Part shown: one piece after another, positions 1 through 9,167 of the stretch | Layout of the letters: each line of letters starts with the position of its first letter | Position numbering within the stretch: the first letter of the stretch is position 1 | Assembly: GCF_009749405.1 (NCBI RefSeq) | Contig: NZ_WBIQ01000002.1 | Span: forward strand, 62,001-126,000 | DNA from: Agromyces lapidis | GTDB taxonomy: Bacteria > Actinomycetota > Actinomycetes > Actinomycetales > Microbacteriaceae | Direction of reading: 5' to 3' | Length of the DNA: 64,000 nucleotides | The notes under the pieces: model-generated | Database searches by the model: none | Told to the model about the DNA's origin: nothing | The model's input: only the letters and a program-made list of their open reading frames with translations | Made by a program: the position numbers and the translations under genes

Positions 1-780
1 CAGATCGACCGTACGCACGCCGCGCCCGGCGAGGCCGGCGAGATAGCGCTCGCGCACCGCCTCGAACTCGTCGTCGTCGAGCCCGACGAGGAACGCGCGC
101 AGCCCCGTGCCCGTCACGAGCGACCACGCCAGCGCGTCGTCGAGGTCGAGGCGGCGGCGCACGATCTCGGCGCGCACCCGAACGAGGCCGAGCCCCGTGA
201 GCCACTGCGCGAGCGTGCCGGGCGTGTCGACGTCGCTGATCGTCGGCGAGGCGGCACCGCCCTGCAGCCGGAGCGCGAGATCGGCCGGCAGTGCCGTCGC
301 GAGCACCTCGGGCACCGGCTCGAGGGCGCCGCGCGCCCACACCGCGACCGCCATGCGCCCACCCGGCTTCGCCCGCTCGACCAGGTGCCGGGCCCCCGCG
401 TCGGGGTCGTCGAAGAAGTGCACCCCGAGCACGCACTGCACGAGGTCGTAGCCCGTCGGCTCCCACTCCGTGACGTCGCCGACGTGGAGCCGGAGCTGCG
501 GCAACCGATCGGTCGCGCGCTCGCGTGCGATGTCGACGAGCCCGGCGGTCAGGTCGACCGCGTCGACGATGCCGCCGGGGCCGACGAGCTCGGCCGTCGG
601 CAACGCCGAGGCCCCGTCGCCCGAGCACGCGTCGAGCACCAGCTCGTCGAATCGTGGTCTCGACCGGGCCACCGTCGCCGTCGAGATCGGATTCCAGACC
701 GCCTCGTCGAGTTCGGCGTAGGACTCGGCGGCAGCCGTGAACCCCCCGACGAAATCAGGCTCGCTCGTCGTCTCCCCCAT
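1..780 (-). CDS. Class I SAM-dependent methyltransferase, 3' part missing
   Basis: The minus-strand frame is open from the ATG at 780 to the window edge, giving 260 codons without a stop. The start of the domain reads LVLDACSGDG, a variant of the glycine-rich SAM-binding motif I. It is followed by DAVDLTAGLVDIARER, where the acidic residue after the second strand should hold the ribose. Further on come DLVQCVLGVHFFDDP and then KPGG, the usual post-motif of ubiE/ubiquinone-type methyltransferases. The substrate cannot be told. The ATG has no Shine-Dalgarno sequence but lies 6 nt after CAGAAT, so a leaderless start is likely. It is divergent from the FKBP lipoprotein gene. The C-terminus lies outside the window, so the true length is unknown. 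Confidence 0.85.
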   Translation of the reverse strand, partial: MGETTSEPDFVGGFTAAAESYAELDEAVWNPISTATVARSRPRFDELVLDACSGDGASALPTAELVGPGGIVDAVDLTAGLVDIARERATDRLPQLRLHVGDVTEWEPTGYDLVQCVLGVHFFDDPDAGARHLVERAKPGGRMAVAVWARGALEPVPEVLATALPADLALRLQGGAASPTISDVDTPGTLAQWLTGLGLVRVRAEIVRRRLDLDDALAWSLVTGTGLRAFLVGLDDDEFEAVRERYLAGLAGRGVRTVDL

Positions 781-893
781 GGGCCCATTCTGGCCCTGAT
801 CGGCCGGAATCGTGGGATTCAGGCAATCGAAAGCCGAACGGTGCAGACTGGGTGCACTTGCATCACGTCCTCCGATCGAATCGAGTCACCCCC

Positions 894-1856
894 ATGAATC
901 GTGCCCTGCGCCGCGGCGCGCCCCTCGCGCTCGCCACCGCAGCCGCCCTGCTCCTCGCCGGCTGCGCCAGCACCCCCGACGAGCCCGAGGCGTCGAAGAC
1001 GCCCGATGCGGCCGACTGCCTCGAGGTCGAGTCCGGCGCGCTCAGCGATGCGGTGACCGTCGAGGGCGAGTACCCCGGCGAGGCGAAGGCGACGTTCACC
1101 GCCCCGCTCGAGGCCGACGAGCTCCAGCGCACCCTCGTGATCGAGGGCGACGGCGACGAGACCGAGACCGGCCAGAAGATCAACGCCGTCGTGAGCCTGT
1201 ACTCGGGCGCCTCGGGCGAGCAGCTCTTCTCCCAGCCCGCCCAGATCACGGCGGGCGACGCGACCGTGTTCGACGCGTTCCGCGCGGGCATCGACTGCGT
1301 TCCGCTCGGCTCGCGCACCGTCGTCGTGGCGCCGGCCTCCGCGCTCTACGACGGCGCGGGCAACGAGCAGATCGGCCTCGAGGCCGACGACGACGTCGTC
1401 ATCGTCATCGACGCCGTCGAGGTGCAGGAGCCGCTGAAGCCCGCCGAGTGGACCGAGAACGTGCCAGAGGTGAAGTTCGGCGCCGAGGGCGAGGCCCCCA
1501 CCGTCACCCTGCCGAAGGTCGACGCGCCGACCGAGCTCCAGATGAAGGTGCTCGAAGAGGGCGACGGCGACACCGTCGGCGAAGGCGACAGCGTGACCGT
1601 TCAGTACCAGGGCATCAGCTGGGACAGCGGTGAGGTCTTCGACCAGAGCTACACCCGTGGCGAGCCCTCGACGTTCACGACCGACGGCGTCATCCAGGGC
1701 TTCGGCGCCGCGCTCGTCGGCCAGAAGGTCGGCACCAAGCTGATCGTCGTGATCCCGCCGGAGTACGCCTACGGCACCGACCCCGCCGCGCACGACCTCG
1801 GCGGGCAGACGCTCGTGTTCCTCGTCGAGATCGAGGACACCGCGCCCGCGGCGTAA
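894..1856 (+). CDS. FKBP-type peptidyl-prolyl cis-trans isomerase lipoprotein
   Basis: The protein has 320 residues from the ATG at 894; an upstream in-frame ATG at 852 would only add 14 residues before the signal peptide. The N-terminus is basic (MNRALRRG), followed by a hydrophobic stretch and the lipobox LLAGC, so export and lipidation at that Cys are expected. The C-terminal ~100 residues are an FKBP domain: VTVQYQGISWDSGEVFDQSY, then VIQGFGAALVGQKVGTKLIVVIPPEYAYG, ending with LVFLVEIED. The middle part resembles a second, degenerate FKBP-like region. The role is proline isomerisation in folding of extracytoplasmic proteins. A strong hairpin 17 nt after the stop ends transcription. It is monocistronic. 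Confidence 0.92.
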   Translation: MNRALRRGAPLALATAAALLLAGCASTPDEPEASKTPDAADCLEVESGALSDAVTVEGEYPGEAKATFTAPLEADELQRTLVIEGDGDETETGQKINAVVSLYSGASGEQLFSQPAQITAGDATVFDAFRAGIDCVPLGSRTVVVAPASALYDGAGNEQIGLEADDDVVIVIDAVEVQEPLKPAEWTENVPEVKFGAEGEAPTVTLPKVDAPTELQMKVLEEGDGDTVGEGDSVTVQYQGISWDSGEVFDQSYTRGEPSTFTTDGVIQGFGAALVGQKVGTKLIVVIPPEYAYGTDPAAHDLGGQTLVFLVEIEDTAPAA

Positions 1857-1872
1857 GCGCGCGGCACGTACG

Positions 1873-1908
1873 CGAAGGGCCGGATGCCGCGTGGTGTCCG
1901 GCCCTTCG
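1873..1908 (+). terminator. Rho-independent-type hairpin after the FKBP gene
   Basis: A perfect 12-bp stem, CGAAGGGCCGGA pairing with TCCGGCCCTTCG, surrounds a 12-nt loop. It begins 16 nt after the FKBP stop codon. There is no long T-run, as is usual in high-GC actinobacteria. Confidence 0.75.
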
Positions 1909-1935
1909 TCGTGCGCGCTTCAGGTGCACCGACGT

Positions 1936-2004
1936 TTCAGGACATCGCACGCCGCTCAGGACGATTCCGCGCGAATCATCCTGAGCGGCGTGCGTCTTCC
2001 TGAA
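1936..2004. repeat. Nested intergenic palindrome, copy 1
   Basis: Outer arms TTCAGGA (1936-1942) and TCCTGAA (1998-2004) enclose a perfect 16-bp inverted repeat, CGCACGCCGCTCAGGA (1946-1961) and TCCTGAGCGGCGTGCG (1979-1994). It lies between two convergent genes, just after a separate terminator. The same four-box order recurs at 12041-12119. Function is unknown. Confidence 0.7.
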
Positions 2005-2051
2005 TGCATGACGGAACGGGCCGGCGTGGGCCGGTGCGGGCCGGCGCGGAC

Positions 2052-2906
2052 TCAGCGGCCCCAGGTCGCCCAGACGATGAGCGCGCTCACCGCGACGAAG
2101 CCCGCGACGAAGAGCGTGTCGCGCACCCGCCACGGGCTCAGCACTCGCTCGGTGCGGGTGGTGTGGGCGCCGAAGGCGCGGGCGTCCATCGCGAGGGCGA
2201 CCCGTTCGGCGTGCCGGATCGCCGAGGCGAGCAGCGGCACCGCCGTGCCGAACGCCCGGCGGGTGGCCGCGATCGGGCCGCGGCCGCGCACGGTGCCGCG
2301 CACCCGGTGCGCCGCACGGATGATCTCGAGCTCGTGCCCGAATCGGGGCACGAAGCGCAGCGCCGCGAGCGCCGTGTAGCCGATGCGGTACGGCACCCGC
2401 AGGTTCTGCACCATCGCGCGCACGAACTCGGGCCCGGTCGAGGTCATGCCGGCCATGAGCGAGAGCAGCAGGATGGCGAGGATGCGCAGGCCCGTCGTGA
2501 ACCCGACGAGGTAGGCGGCGAGCGTGAAGCTCCACTCGCCGATCGAGAAGAGCACGATGGATGTCTCGGGGCCGGAGAGCCTCGACGGGTCGACCCACAC
2601 GCCGAAGCTGACGCCGAGCACGATCGCCGCGAGCGGAGTGCCGATGAGGAGCGCCGCGACGACCCGGCCGGGAAGACGGGCGCCGATGAGCAGCACGAGG
2701 AGCGCGAGCACGATGAACGCGGTCGGCAGCAGGAGGTCGCGACTGAACACGACCACGAGCATCGCGGGCAGCGGAGCGGCGAGCTTCGCGAGCGGGTTCA
2801 GCGTCGCGAGCGGGCCGCGCCGGGTCGCGATCGCGCCCGTCGCGGGGATCGCGCCGGTCGTGACGATCGCGTCGGCCGCGGGCAGCGGTCCCGCCGTGCC
2901 GCTCAC
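2052..2906 (-). CDS. ecfT: Energy-coupling factor transporter transmembrane protein EcfT
   Basis: The protein has 284 residues and starts at a GTG at 2906 that overlaps the stop codon of the upstream ATPase gene by 4 nt (GTGA), which implies translational coupling. It carries about five to six hydrophobic segments, starting after LNPLAKLAAPLPAML, a typical EcfT entry. The cytoplasmic coupling region contains ALRFVPRF and two basic Ala-Arg boxes typical of T components: EIIRAAHRVRG and HAERVALAMDARAFG, the second matching the A-R-G motif that docks on the ATPases. It forms the membrane scaffold of an ECF importer. No substrate-binding S component is encoded next to it. It is co-regulated with the ATPase gene by the iron box at 4732. 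Confidence 0.92.
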   Translation of the reverse strand: MSGTAGPLPAADAIVTTGAIPATGAIATRRGPLATLNPLAKLAAPLPAMLVVVFSRDLLLPTAFIVLALLVLLIGARLPGRVVAALLIGTPLAAIVLGVSFGVWVDPSRLSGPETSIVLFSIGEWSFTLAAYLVGFTTGLRILAILLLSLMAGMTSTGPEFVRAMVQNLRVPYRIGYTALAALRFVPRFGHELEIIRAAHRVRGTVRGRGPIAATRRAFGTAVPLLASAIRHAERVALAMDARAFGAHTTRTERVLSPWRVRDTLFVAGFVAVSALIVWATWGR

Positions 2907-4678
2907 CTCGCCCCTCCCGTGGCGACCGGCAGCTGCGACATGCGGGTGACGGTGTGCCACTCGGGGTGGTGCTCGAGCCCGCGCGTCGCGCGCGCGAGCG
3001 GCGGGTGCCGCAGACCGGCCTGCTCGATGAGGGGGCCCGCGAGCACCTCGCCGGTCGCGCCGACGCCGAGAAGGCGCCCGCCCCGCATGACCGCGAGCCG
3101 GGTCGCGTAGTCGGCGACGAGCTGCAGGTCGTGCGTCACGACGAGCACCGTGGTGCCCTCGTCGTTGAGCGAACGGAGCATGTCGAGCAGCTCGGCGGCG
3201 CGGGCGCGATCCTGCCCGAAGGTGGGCTCGTCGAGGGCGAGCACCGGGGCGCCCGCCACGAGTGCGGTGCCCACCGAGAGCCGGCGCTTCTGCCCGCCCG
3301 AGAGCAGGAAGGGGTGCTGCTCGGCGAGCTCCTCGAGGCCGAACCGGCGAAGCATCCGATCGCATGCCTCGGTCACCTCGGCGTCGCCGAGACCCTGCAG
3401 CCGAAGTCCCTGCTCGAGCTCGTCGCGCGCCGAGCCCGCGATGAACTGGTGCTCGGGATTCTGGAAGACGAAGCCCACCCGACGCGCGCGCTCGCGCGCG
3501 TCGGCGCGGGCCGGGTCGACGCCGAGCACCTCGACGGTGCCACGGGGCGCCTCGACGACGCCGGCGAGCGCCTGCAGCAACGAGGTCTTGCCTGCGCCGT
3601 TCGTGCCGACGATCGCGAGGAACTCGCCCGCCGCGACCTCGAGGTCGACGTCGTGCACGACCACCGGGCCGCGGCGCCCGCCGCGCCGCACCGAGACCCC
3701 GCGCGCGCGGATCACCGGGGCGGTCACCGCCGCGAGGCCGCCCGTGGCGGTCGCGAGCGACGGGGTCGGTGCGAGCGCCGTCGAACGCACGGGGGAGGAG
3801 GAGCTGAGCGGCGCGGGCAGGTGCGGCAGTGCGTCGAGCGCCTCCGCGAGCTCGGCCGGAGTGAGCGGCAGCGGCCCGATCGGCACGCCCGCGTCGCGGA
3901 GGCGCATCGCCGCGAGCGTCGAGACCGGCAGCCAGACGCCGAGTGCGGCGAGCTCGTCGGCGCGTTCGCGCAGCGTCTCGCGGGCGGGGCCGTCGATCAC
4001 GAGCCGGCCCCCGGCGTCGAGCACGATCACCCGGTCGACGAGGTCGACGGCCGAATCGAGGTTGTGCTCGACCAGCACGATCGCGTGATCGTCGTCGTCG
4101 GCGAGCTCGCGGAGCACGGCGTACACCTCGTCGATGCCGGCGGGGTCGAGGTTCGCCGTCGGCTCGTCGAGCACGAGCACGGGCGCCGCCATCGCGAGGG
4201 CGCAGGCGATCGCGAGTCGCTGCCGCCCGCCGCCCGAGAGGGTGTCGGGGCTCTCGGTGCGACGGTCCCAGAGGCCGACGAGCTTGAGCGCGCGTTCGGC
4301 GCGCGCGAGCACCTCGGGTGCCTCGACGAGCTGGTTCTCGGGGGCGAAGCACACCTCGTCGAGCACGCTGCCGGTGACGATCTGCGCGTCGGGATCCTGG
4401 AAGACCATCGCCACGTGCTCGCTCAGCACGCCGACCGGGTGCTCGCGGCTGTCGAGGCCCGCGACCCGCACCGTGCCCTCGAGCTCGGCCGGCACGGCGT
4501 GCGGCACGAGGCCGTCGAGCGCCAGCGCCAGGGTCGACTTGCCGCATCCGCTCGGCCCGAGGATGAGCACGACCTCGCCCGGTGCCACGTCGAACGACAC
4601 CCCGGCCGGGGTCGGTCGGTTCGCGCCCTCGTGGCGGATGCTCACGCGGTCGAGCTCGATGATGGGCGGAGTGCGCAT
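2903..4678 (-). CDS. ECF-type ABC transporter, fused double ATP-binding protein
   Basis: The 591-residue protein has two complete ABC ATPase domains in tandem, like YkoD/EcfA1A2 fusions. Domain 1 has Walker A GPSGCGKST (41-49), signature LSGGGRQ (147-153) and Walker B VLVLDEP (167-173). Domain 2 has GTNGAGKTS (358-366), LSGGQKR (459-465) and VLALDEP (479-485). A Pro/Ser-rich linker near 285-315 joins them. It should power an ECF importer with the EcfT that follows and overlaps by 4 nt. The start ATG at 4678 lies 54 nt below an IdeR/DtxR-like box, so iron control is expected. The vitamin or metal taken up cannot be told, because no S component is near. Confidence 0.93.
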   Translation of the reverse strand: MRTPPIIELDRVSIRHEGANRPTPAGVSFDVAPGEVVLILGPSGCGKSTLALALDGLVPHAVPAELEGTVRVAGLDSREHPVGVLSEHVAMVFQDPDAQIVTGSVLDEVCFAPENQLVEAPEVLARAERALKLVGLWDRRTESPDTLSGGGRQRLAIACALAMAAPVLVLDEPTANLDPAGIDEVYAVLRELADDDDHAIVLVEHNLDSAVDLVDRVIVLDAGGRLVIDGPARETLRERADELAALGVWLPVSTLAAMRLRDAGVPIGPLPLTPAELAEALDALPHLPAPLSSSSPVRSTALAPTPSLATATGGLAAVTAPVIRARGVSVRRGGRRGPVVVHDVDLEVAAGEFLAIVGTNGAGKTSLLQALAGVVEAPRGTVEVLGVDPARADARERARRVGFVFQNPEHQFIAGSARDELEQGLRLQGLGDAEVTEACDRMLRRFGLEELAEQHPFLLSGGQKRRLSVGTALVAGAPVLALDEPTFGQDRARAAELLDMLRSLNDEGTTVLVVTHDLQLVADYATRLAVMRGGRLLGVGATGEVLAGPLIEQAGLRHPPLARATRGLEHHPEWHTVTRMSQLPVATGGAR

Positions 4679-4731
4679 GACAGGGCCTGGGTCGGAGTGG
4701 ACGGACGCTCGCGACGCGGCATCCGTGGGGC

Positions 4732-4750
4732 TTAGGACAGCCTAACCTCG
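4732..4750 (-). promoter_or_regulatory. IdeR/DtxR-type iron box upstream of the ECF operon
   Basis: On the plus strand the site reads TTAGGACAGCCTAACCTCG. It matches 15 of 19 positions of the known DtxR/IdeR consensus TTAGGTTAGCCTAACCTAA, with both core halves TTAGG and CCTAA intact. It ends 54 nt upstream of the ATPase start. Iron-dependent repression is inferred from the motif alone. Confidence 0.75.
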
Positions 4751-4861
4751 CGGTCGGCCCCACGTCGGCGCTCGCGTCGGCGACGCACGGGAATACCCCG
4801 GTCAGCCGCGATGTTGTGTCTATGTTCGGACGTGGAGCCACCACGCCGGAAGGAGGAGAAC

Positions 4862-5278
4862 GTGGGCATCAGTTATGTCGAGTTCGAGGACGAAGCCGGG
4901 ATCCTGCGTCGCTACCGCAAGCACGCGAACGGTCGTGGCCTCGTCGCCACCACCGCCAAGGTCGACCCGAGCGCGTTCGTCGACCCGACGGCCTACGTCG
5001 ACCCCGGCGCCGAAGTGCAACGCGGCGCCCAGATCGGCCCGGGCGGCTGGATCGAGGGCGACGCGATCGTCGCCGAGCGCGCCGTGGTCGGCGTGAACGC
5101 CCATATCGGGCGACGCGCCGTCGTCGGCCGCAACGCCGTCATCGGCCCGTACGCGACGATCGGCATCGGCGCGAAGGTGCAGAACGGGGCGCGCGTGCCC
5201 CGCGAGACGACCATCGCCGACGGCGACGAGTACCGCGCTTCGACCGAGGACCTGCGCCGGCTCGGCCTCGCGGCCTGA
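4862..5278 (+). CDS. Hexapeptide-repeat (left-handed beta-helix) protein
   Basis: The GTG at 4862 is chosen because the strong ribosome site AGGAGGAG lies 4 nt before it. An upstream in-frame ATG at 4811 has no such site. The 138-residue product contains repeated hexapeptide units such as VDPSAFVDPTAYVDPGA, IGPGGWIEGDAIV and VGRNAVIGPYATIGIGAKV, which form a left-handed beta-helix. Members of this fold are often acyltransferases or gamma-carbonic-anhydrase-like trimers. No metal-binding His triad is seen, so a catalytic role is uncertain. It is transcribed away from the ECF operon and may share its promoter region. A hairpin at 5308 separates it from the convergent sulfatase gene. Confidence 0.85.
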   Translation: MGISYVEFEDEAGILRRYRKHANGRGLVATTAKVDPSAFVDPTAYVDPGAEVQRGAQIGPGGWIEGDAIVAERAVVGVNAHIGRRAVVGRNAVIGPYATIGIGAKVQNGARVPRETTIADGDEYRASTEDLRRLGLAA

Positions 5279-5307
5279 GCCGGTCGCCCGGTCGGTCGGC
5301 TGCCGGT

Positions 5308-5334
5308 CGCCCGGTCGGCGCCGCCGACCGGGCG
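5308..5334. terminator. Bidirectional terminator hairpin
   Basis: A perfect 13-bp inverted repeat, CGCCCGGTCGGCG and CGCCGACCGGGCG, is separated by one base. It lies between the stops of two convergent genes (5278 and 5357). The left arm is part of a short direct repeat (CCGGTCGCCCGGTCGG twice, from about 5280). Confidence 0.75.
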
Positions 5335-5356
5335 ATGAGCGGCTACCGTCTCGCGA

Positions 5357-7723
5357 TCACTGCCGCGCCATGGCGATGCGCATGCGCTCGTCGGGGTCGA
5401 TGAAGTGGTCGTGGTCGTCGTCGCCGAGGTCGATCTGCACCCAGTGCAGCTTGCCGGTGAACCGGCTCGACTGCGTCGTGTAGTCGTCGGTCACCGGCGT
5501 GCCCGACTCGTAGCCGATGTCGGTCGTCTCGTCGGCCGAGAAGACCAGCGGCTGGGTCGCGCCGACCCGACCGGTTCCGACCTCGGCACCGTCGTGGAAC
5601 AGGGTGACGGTGCCGCCCTTGGCCAGGCCTCCGCCGTCGTAGGCGAACTCCATGCGCACCTGATGCGTGCCGGCGGGCACCGCGCTCGTCGCCGCCGTGG
5701 CGAACTCCTGGATGCCCAGCACGTTGTAGACGAATTTCAGCGTGCCGTCCTTCACGTAGAGGCTCCAGCCGCCGAAGCGCCCGCCCTGTGCGATGATCAC
5801 GCCGTTCGCGCCGCCCTCGGGCACCTCGACCTCCGCCGTCACCGAGAACGACTTGTTCTTGATGCTGACGACACTGTTCTCCGAGAGCCGGCCCATGCCG
5901 GGGAAGAACTGCTGCGACGTGCCGTGCACGAGCGTCGGTCGGCCGGCGAGCTCGGGGCTGAGGCGCTCGGCCGTGCGGTCGTCGAGCGGCAGCACGTTGT
6001 ACTTGGCCGCCTCGATGAGCCAGAGGCGTTGCATCTCGTGCAGTCGGTCGGGGTGCTCGGCGCTGAGGTCGCGGGCCTGGCTGAAGTCGACGTCGCCGTC
6101 GTAGAGCTCCCAGACGTCGTCGTCGAACGCGACGAGCGAACCGCCGACCATGACCCACGGGGTGCGGTGTTTCGTGACGGCGCTCCACCCCTTGTGGTAG
6201 ACGCCGCGGTTGCCGAACATCTCGAAGTACTGCAGATCGTGCCGCTCGGGGGCCTCGCCGTCGTCGAAGGAGTAGAGCATGCTGGTGCCCTCCATCGGCG
6301 ACTGCTGCACCCCGTTCACCATCGTCGGTTCGGGCAGGCCGGCCGCCTCGAGGATGGTGGGAGCGACGTCGATGACGTGGGTGAACTGGCTGCGCAGGCC
6401 GCCCTGATCGGTGATGCCCGCAGGCCACGAGACGATGGTGCCGTTGCGCGTGCCGCCCCAGTGCGAGGCGACCTGCTTGGTCCACTGGAACGGGGCGTCC
6501 ATGGCCCACGCCCAGCCGACGGCGTAGTGGTTGTACGACGTCGGCGAACCGAACTCGTCCATCTTCGAGCGCATGAACTCGGGCGTCTCGAGGGCGGCCA
6601 TGCCGTTGAAGTTCGCCATCTCGTTGAAGGCGCCGTTCACGGTGCCCTCTGCCGAGGCCCCGTTGTCGCCGATGATGTAGAAGATCAGCGTGTTCTCGAG
6701 CACGCCCAGATCCTCGATCGCATCGATGACCCGGCCGACGTGGTGGTCGGTGTGCTCGAGGAAGCCGGCGTAGACCTCCATCTCCCGCTCGAGCACGGGC
6801 TTGAGCTCGTCGGGCATGTCGTCCCACGCCGGGATCTCCGCGTGCCGGGCCGTGAGCTCGGCGTCCGGCGGGATGACCCCGAGCTCCTTCTGCCGTGCGA
6901 AGGTCTTCTCGCGCTGGGCGTCCCAGCCGTCGGCGAACGCGCCCTGGTACTTGTCGGCCCACTCCTTCGGCACGTGATGCGGCGCGTGCGTCGCGCCCGG
7001 GGCGAAGTAGACGAAGAACGGCTTCTCGGGCATGAGCGCCTTCTGCGTGCGGATCCAGCTGACGGCGTGGTCGGCGAGGTCCTCGGTCAGGTGGTAGCCC
7101 TCCTCGGCAGTCGCCGGCGGCTCGATCGGGGTGGTGCCGTCGTAGAGCGCCGGATCCCACTGGTTGTTCTCGCCGCCGATGAACCCGTAGAAGGTCTCGA
7201 ACCCGCCGCCGCCCGTCGGCCAGGCGTCGAACGGCCCCATCGGCGATGACTGCCAGACGGGCACCTCGTGGCACTTGCCGAACTGCGCGGTCGAGTACCC
7301 GTTCAGTTTCAGCGTCATCGCGACGGGTGCCTTGGTGTTCGGCTTCAGCGAGCTGTTGCCGGGGGCGGAGGTCGCCGTCTCGGTGATGCTGCCCATGCCG
7401 ACCGAGTGGTGGTTGCGACCGCTGAGCATCGCCGCGCGGGTGGGGGCGCAGAGCGCCGTCGTGTGGAAGCGGTTGTACCTGAGACCGCGGGCGGCGAGCT
7501 TCTCGGCGTTCGGTGTGCGACACGGGCCGCCGAAGACGCTCGACGCACCGAAGCCGGTGTCGTCGATGAGCACGATGAGCACGTTGGGGGCGCCGTCGGG
7601 CGGCATCAGCGGCTCGATCGGCGGGTACGAGGTCTCGGGGTCCTTCGCGTCGTACGTGGTGAGCCCGGGCGCCGGGCGATCGGGAATCGGCAGCATCGTA
7701 CGTGCGTGACGATCAGGCTTCAT
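5357..7723 (-). CDS. Arylsulfatase (type I, Cys-type)
   Basis: The 788-residue protein starts at the ATG at 7723. The N-terminal metal site reads PNVLIVLIDDTGFGASS, with the Asp pair that binds calcium. The sulfatase signature CAPTR (Cys92) marks the residue that must be oxidised to formylglycine. HTTALCAPTRAAML and SGRNHH follow the pattern of long actinobacterial arylsulfatases. More metal ligands appear in IIGDNGASAEGT. The last ~200 residues (GGRFGGWSLYVKDGTLKF onward) look like a concanavalin/laminin-G-type beta-sandwich. It hydrolyses sulfate esters and releases sulfate. No signal peptide is visible, so it is probably cytoplasmic. No formylglycine-generating enzyme is encoded in the window. 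It appears monocistronic. Confidence 0.92.
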   Translation of the reverse strand: MKPDRHARTMLPIPDRPAPGLTTYDAKDPETSYPPIEPLMPPDGAPNVLIVLIDDTGFGASSVFGGPCRTPNAEKLAARGLRYNRFHTTALCAPTRAAMLSGRNHHSVGMGSITETATSAPGNSSLKPNTKAPVAMTLKLNGYSTAQFGKCHEVPVWQSSPMGPFDAWPTGGGGFETFYGFIGGENNQWDPALYDGTTPIEPPATAEEGYHLTEDLADHAVSWIRTQKALMPEKPFFVYFAPGATHAPHHVPKEWADKYQGAFADGWDAQREKTFARQKELGVIPPDAELTARHAEIPAWDDMPDELKPVLEREMEVYAGFLEHTDHHVGRVIDAIEDLGVLENTLIFYIIGDNGASAEGTVNGAFNEMANFNGMAALETPEFMRSKMDEFGSPTSYNHYAVGWAWAMDAPFQWTKQVASHWGGTRNGTIVSWPAGITDQGGLRSQFTHVIDVAPTILEAAGLPEPTMVNGVQQSPMEGTSMLYSFDDGEAPERHDLQYFEMFGNRGVYHKGWSAVTKHRTPWVMVGGSLVAFDDDVWELYDGDVDFSQARDLSAEHPDRLHEMQRLWLIEAAKYNVLPLDDRTAERLSPELAGRPTLVHGTSQQFFPGMGRLSENSVVSIKNKSFSVTAEVEVPEGGANGVIIAQGGRFGGWSLYVKDGTLKFVYNVLGIQEFATAATSAVPAGTHQVRMEFAYDGGGLAKGGTVTLFHDGAEVGTGRVGATQPLVFSADETTDIGYESGTPVTDDYTTQSSRFTGKLHWVQIDLGDDDHDHFIDPDERMRIAMARQ

Positions 7724-7855
7724 GACATTCCCCCGTGTCGGTGGTCGAGCGGATCCGTCGACACCGCGTCGCAGTCGAGTCGGCGCCGACTCGGGTCACG
7801 GTACCGAAGTCCGCTCCGCACCGAATCACCCAGATCGGGGTATGCGGCCGCCGCG

Positions 7856-8905
7856 CTACTCTGCGAGCGCGCCCGCCAGCAGTTCGAGGGTCTGCTCGCG
7901 ACCCTGCGTGCGGTCGAGCGGCTCGGACGCGTACGACCCCGCGATCGGCGCCACCATGATCTCGTCGATGCCGTGGCGGGCGGCGAGCGTCCGCAGCTCC
8001 GAGGCCGCGCCCGCGGCATCCGCGATCACCCAGCGTCGCTCCATCGCCGTGATGAGCTCCGCCGCCTGCGAGTCGGCGGGCGCCGCCTGCGCCTCGTCGA
8101 CCGTCTCGAGCGGGCGCATCGGCCGGCCGAGCTGCAGCCTGGCCATCGAACGCAGCTGCGGCAGCGCCCGTGCGCGGGCCTCGTCGAGGGTCGGCGCGAC
8201 CGAGGCGTTCGCCGTGAGGAACGTCTCGGGCTCGGGGTGCGCCTCGCTCGGGCGGTAGCCGGTGCGGTAGAGCTCGAGCGCGCGCTCGAGACCCTGGCCC
8301 GAGAAGTGGTTCGCGAAGACGTAGGGCAGGCCGAGCTCGGCCGCGAGCTTCGCCGAGTAGTCGCTCGAGCCGAGCAGCCAGAGCGGCGGCACGGCCGAAG
8401 CGGCGGGCGTCGCGGTGATCGCGTACTCGCGACCGCTCGTGAGGCGCAGCGTCGCGCCGTCGGGCGAGAGCAGCGAGAGGATGTCGGCCAGGTGGTCGGG
8501 GAAGCGGTCGACCTCCGCAGTGGGACCCGAGATGCGCAGCAGCTGCGTGATCACCGGGTCGCTGCCCGGCGCGCGCCCGATGCCGAGGTCGATGCGGCCG
8601 GGGGCGAGCGCCTCGAGGGCCGCGAACTGCTCGGCGACGACGAGCGGCGCGTGGTTCGGCAGCATCACGCCGCCGGACCCCACCCTGATCCGCTCGGTCT
8701 GCGTCGCGATCGCGGCGATCAGCACGGGCGGCGTCGTCGAGGCGACGGCCGGCATGTTGTGGTGCTCGGCGAACCAGTAGCGGGTGAAGCCCAGCCGATC
8801 GGCGAGCTGCGCCAGGCGAACGGATGCCGCGACGGCACCTCGGCTCGTCTGGGCGCTGCGAACCGGAACGAGGTCGAGTACGGACAGGCGCGGCGAGATG
8901 TTCAT
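7856..8905 (-). CDS. LLM-class flavin-dependent oxidoreductase (luciferase-like)
   Basis: The ATG at 8905 gives 349 residues, the normal length of bacterial luciferase-like monooxygenases. The protein begins LSVLDLVPVRSAQTS, then GFTRYWFAEHHNMPAVAS, the conserved WFAEHH motif of the LuxA-like 'MsnO8/alkanal' branch. Further family marks are IRVGSGGVMLPNHAPLVVAEQF and RIDLGIGRAPGSDP. It would use reduced FMN or F420; the substrate is unknown. The frame is open further upstream, but the upstream part is Arg-rich and looks non-coding. The gene is divergent from the BBE-type oxidase at 9168, with a 262-nt gap that should hold both promoters. Confidence 0.9.
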   Translation of the reverse strand: MNISPRLSVLDLVPVRSAQTSRGAVAASVRLAQLADRLGFTRYWFAEHHNMPAVASTTPPVLIAAIATQTERIRVGSGGVMLPNHAPLVVAEQFAALEALAPGRIDLGIGRAPGSDPVITQLLRISGPTAEVDRFPDHLADILSLLSPDGATLRLTSGREYAITATPAASAVPPLWLLGSSDYSAKLAAELGLPYVFANHFSGQGLERALELYRTGYRPSEAHPEPETFLTANASVAPTLDEARARALPQLRSMARLQLGRPMRPLETVDEAQAAPADSQAAELITAMERRWVIADAAGAASELRTLAARHGIDEIMVAPIAGSYASEPLDRTQGREQTLELLAGALAE

Positions 8906-9167
8906 CGCTTTCGGCAACCGCCCCGCGGCATCCGGTATTCCGAGACCGCGGCGGGCTCCCGCGTGCTCCCGCGTGATCCGGTGCGCTCCGCGGCAGGGAT
9001 ACCCCTGAGCGCATCGGAGGGGGTTCACTGACGCGGCGGCCCGGCCGCCGCCGTTGGATGGGGTCTCGTTGCGAGCGCCGTGCAGATCTGCTCGGCCGTC
9101 GGAACGGCTGATCCGCCTCAGTGCCGAAGCCGCCCGGCCCGCACCGGAATCCTGAAAGGAACCACCT

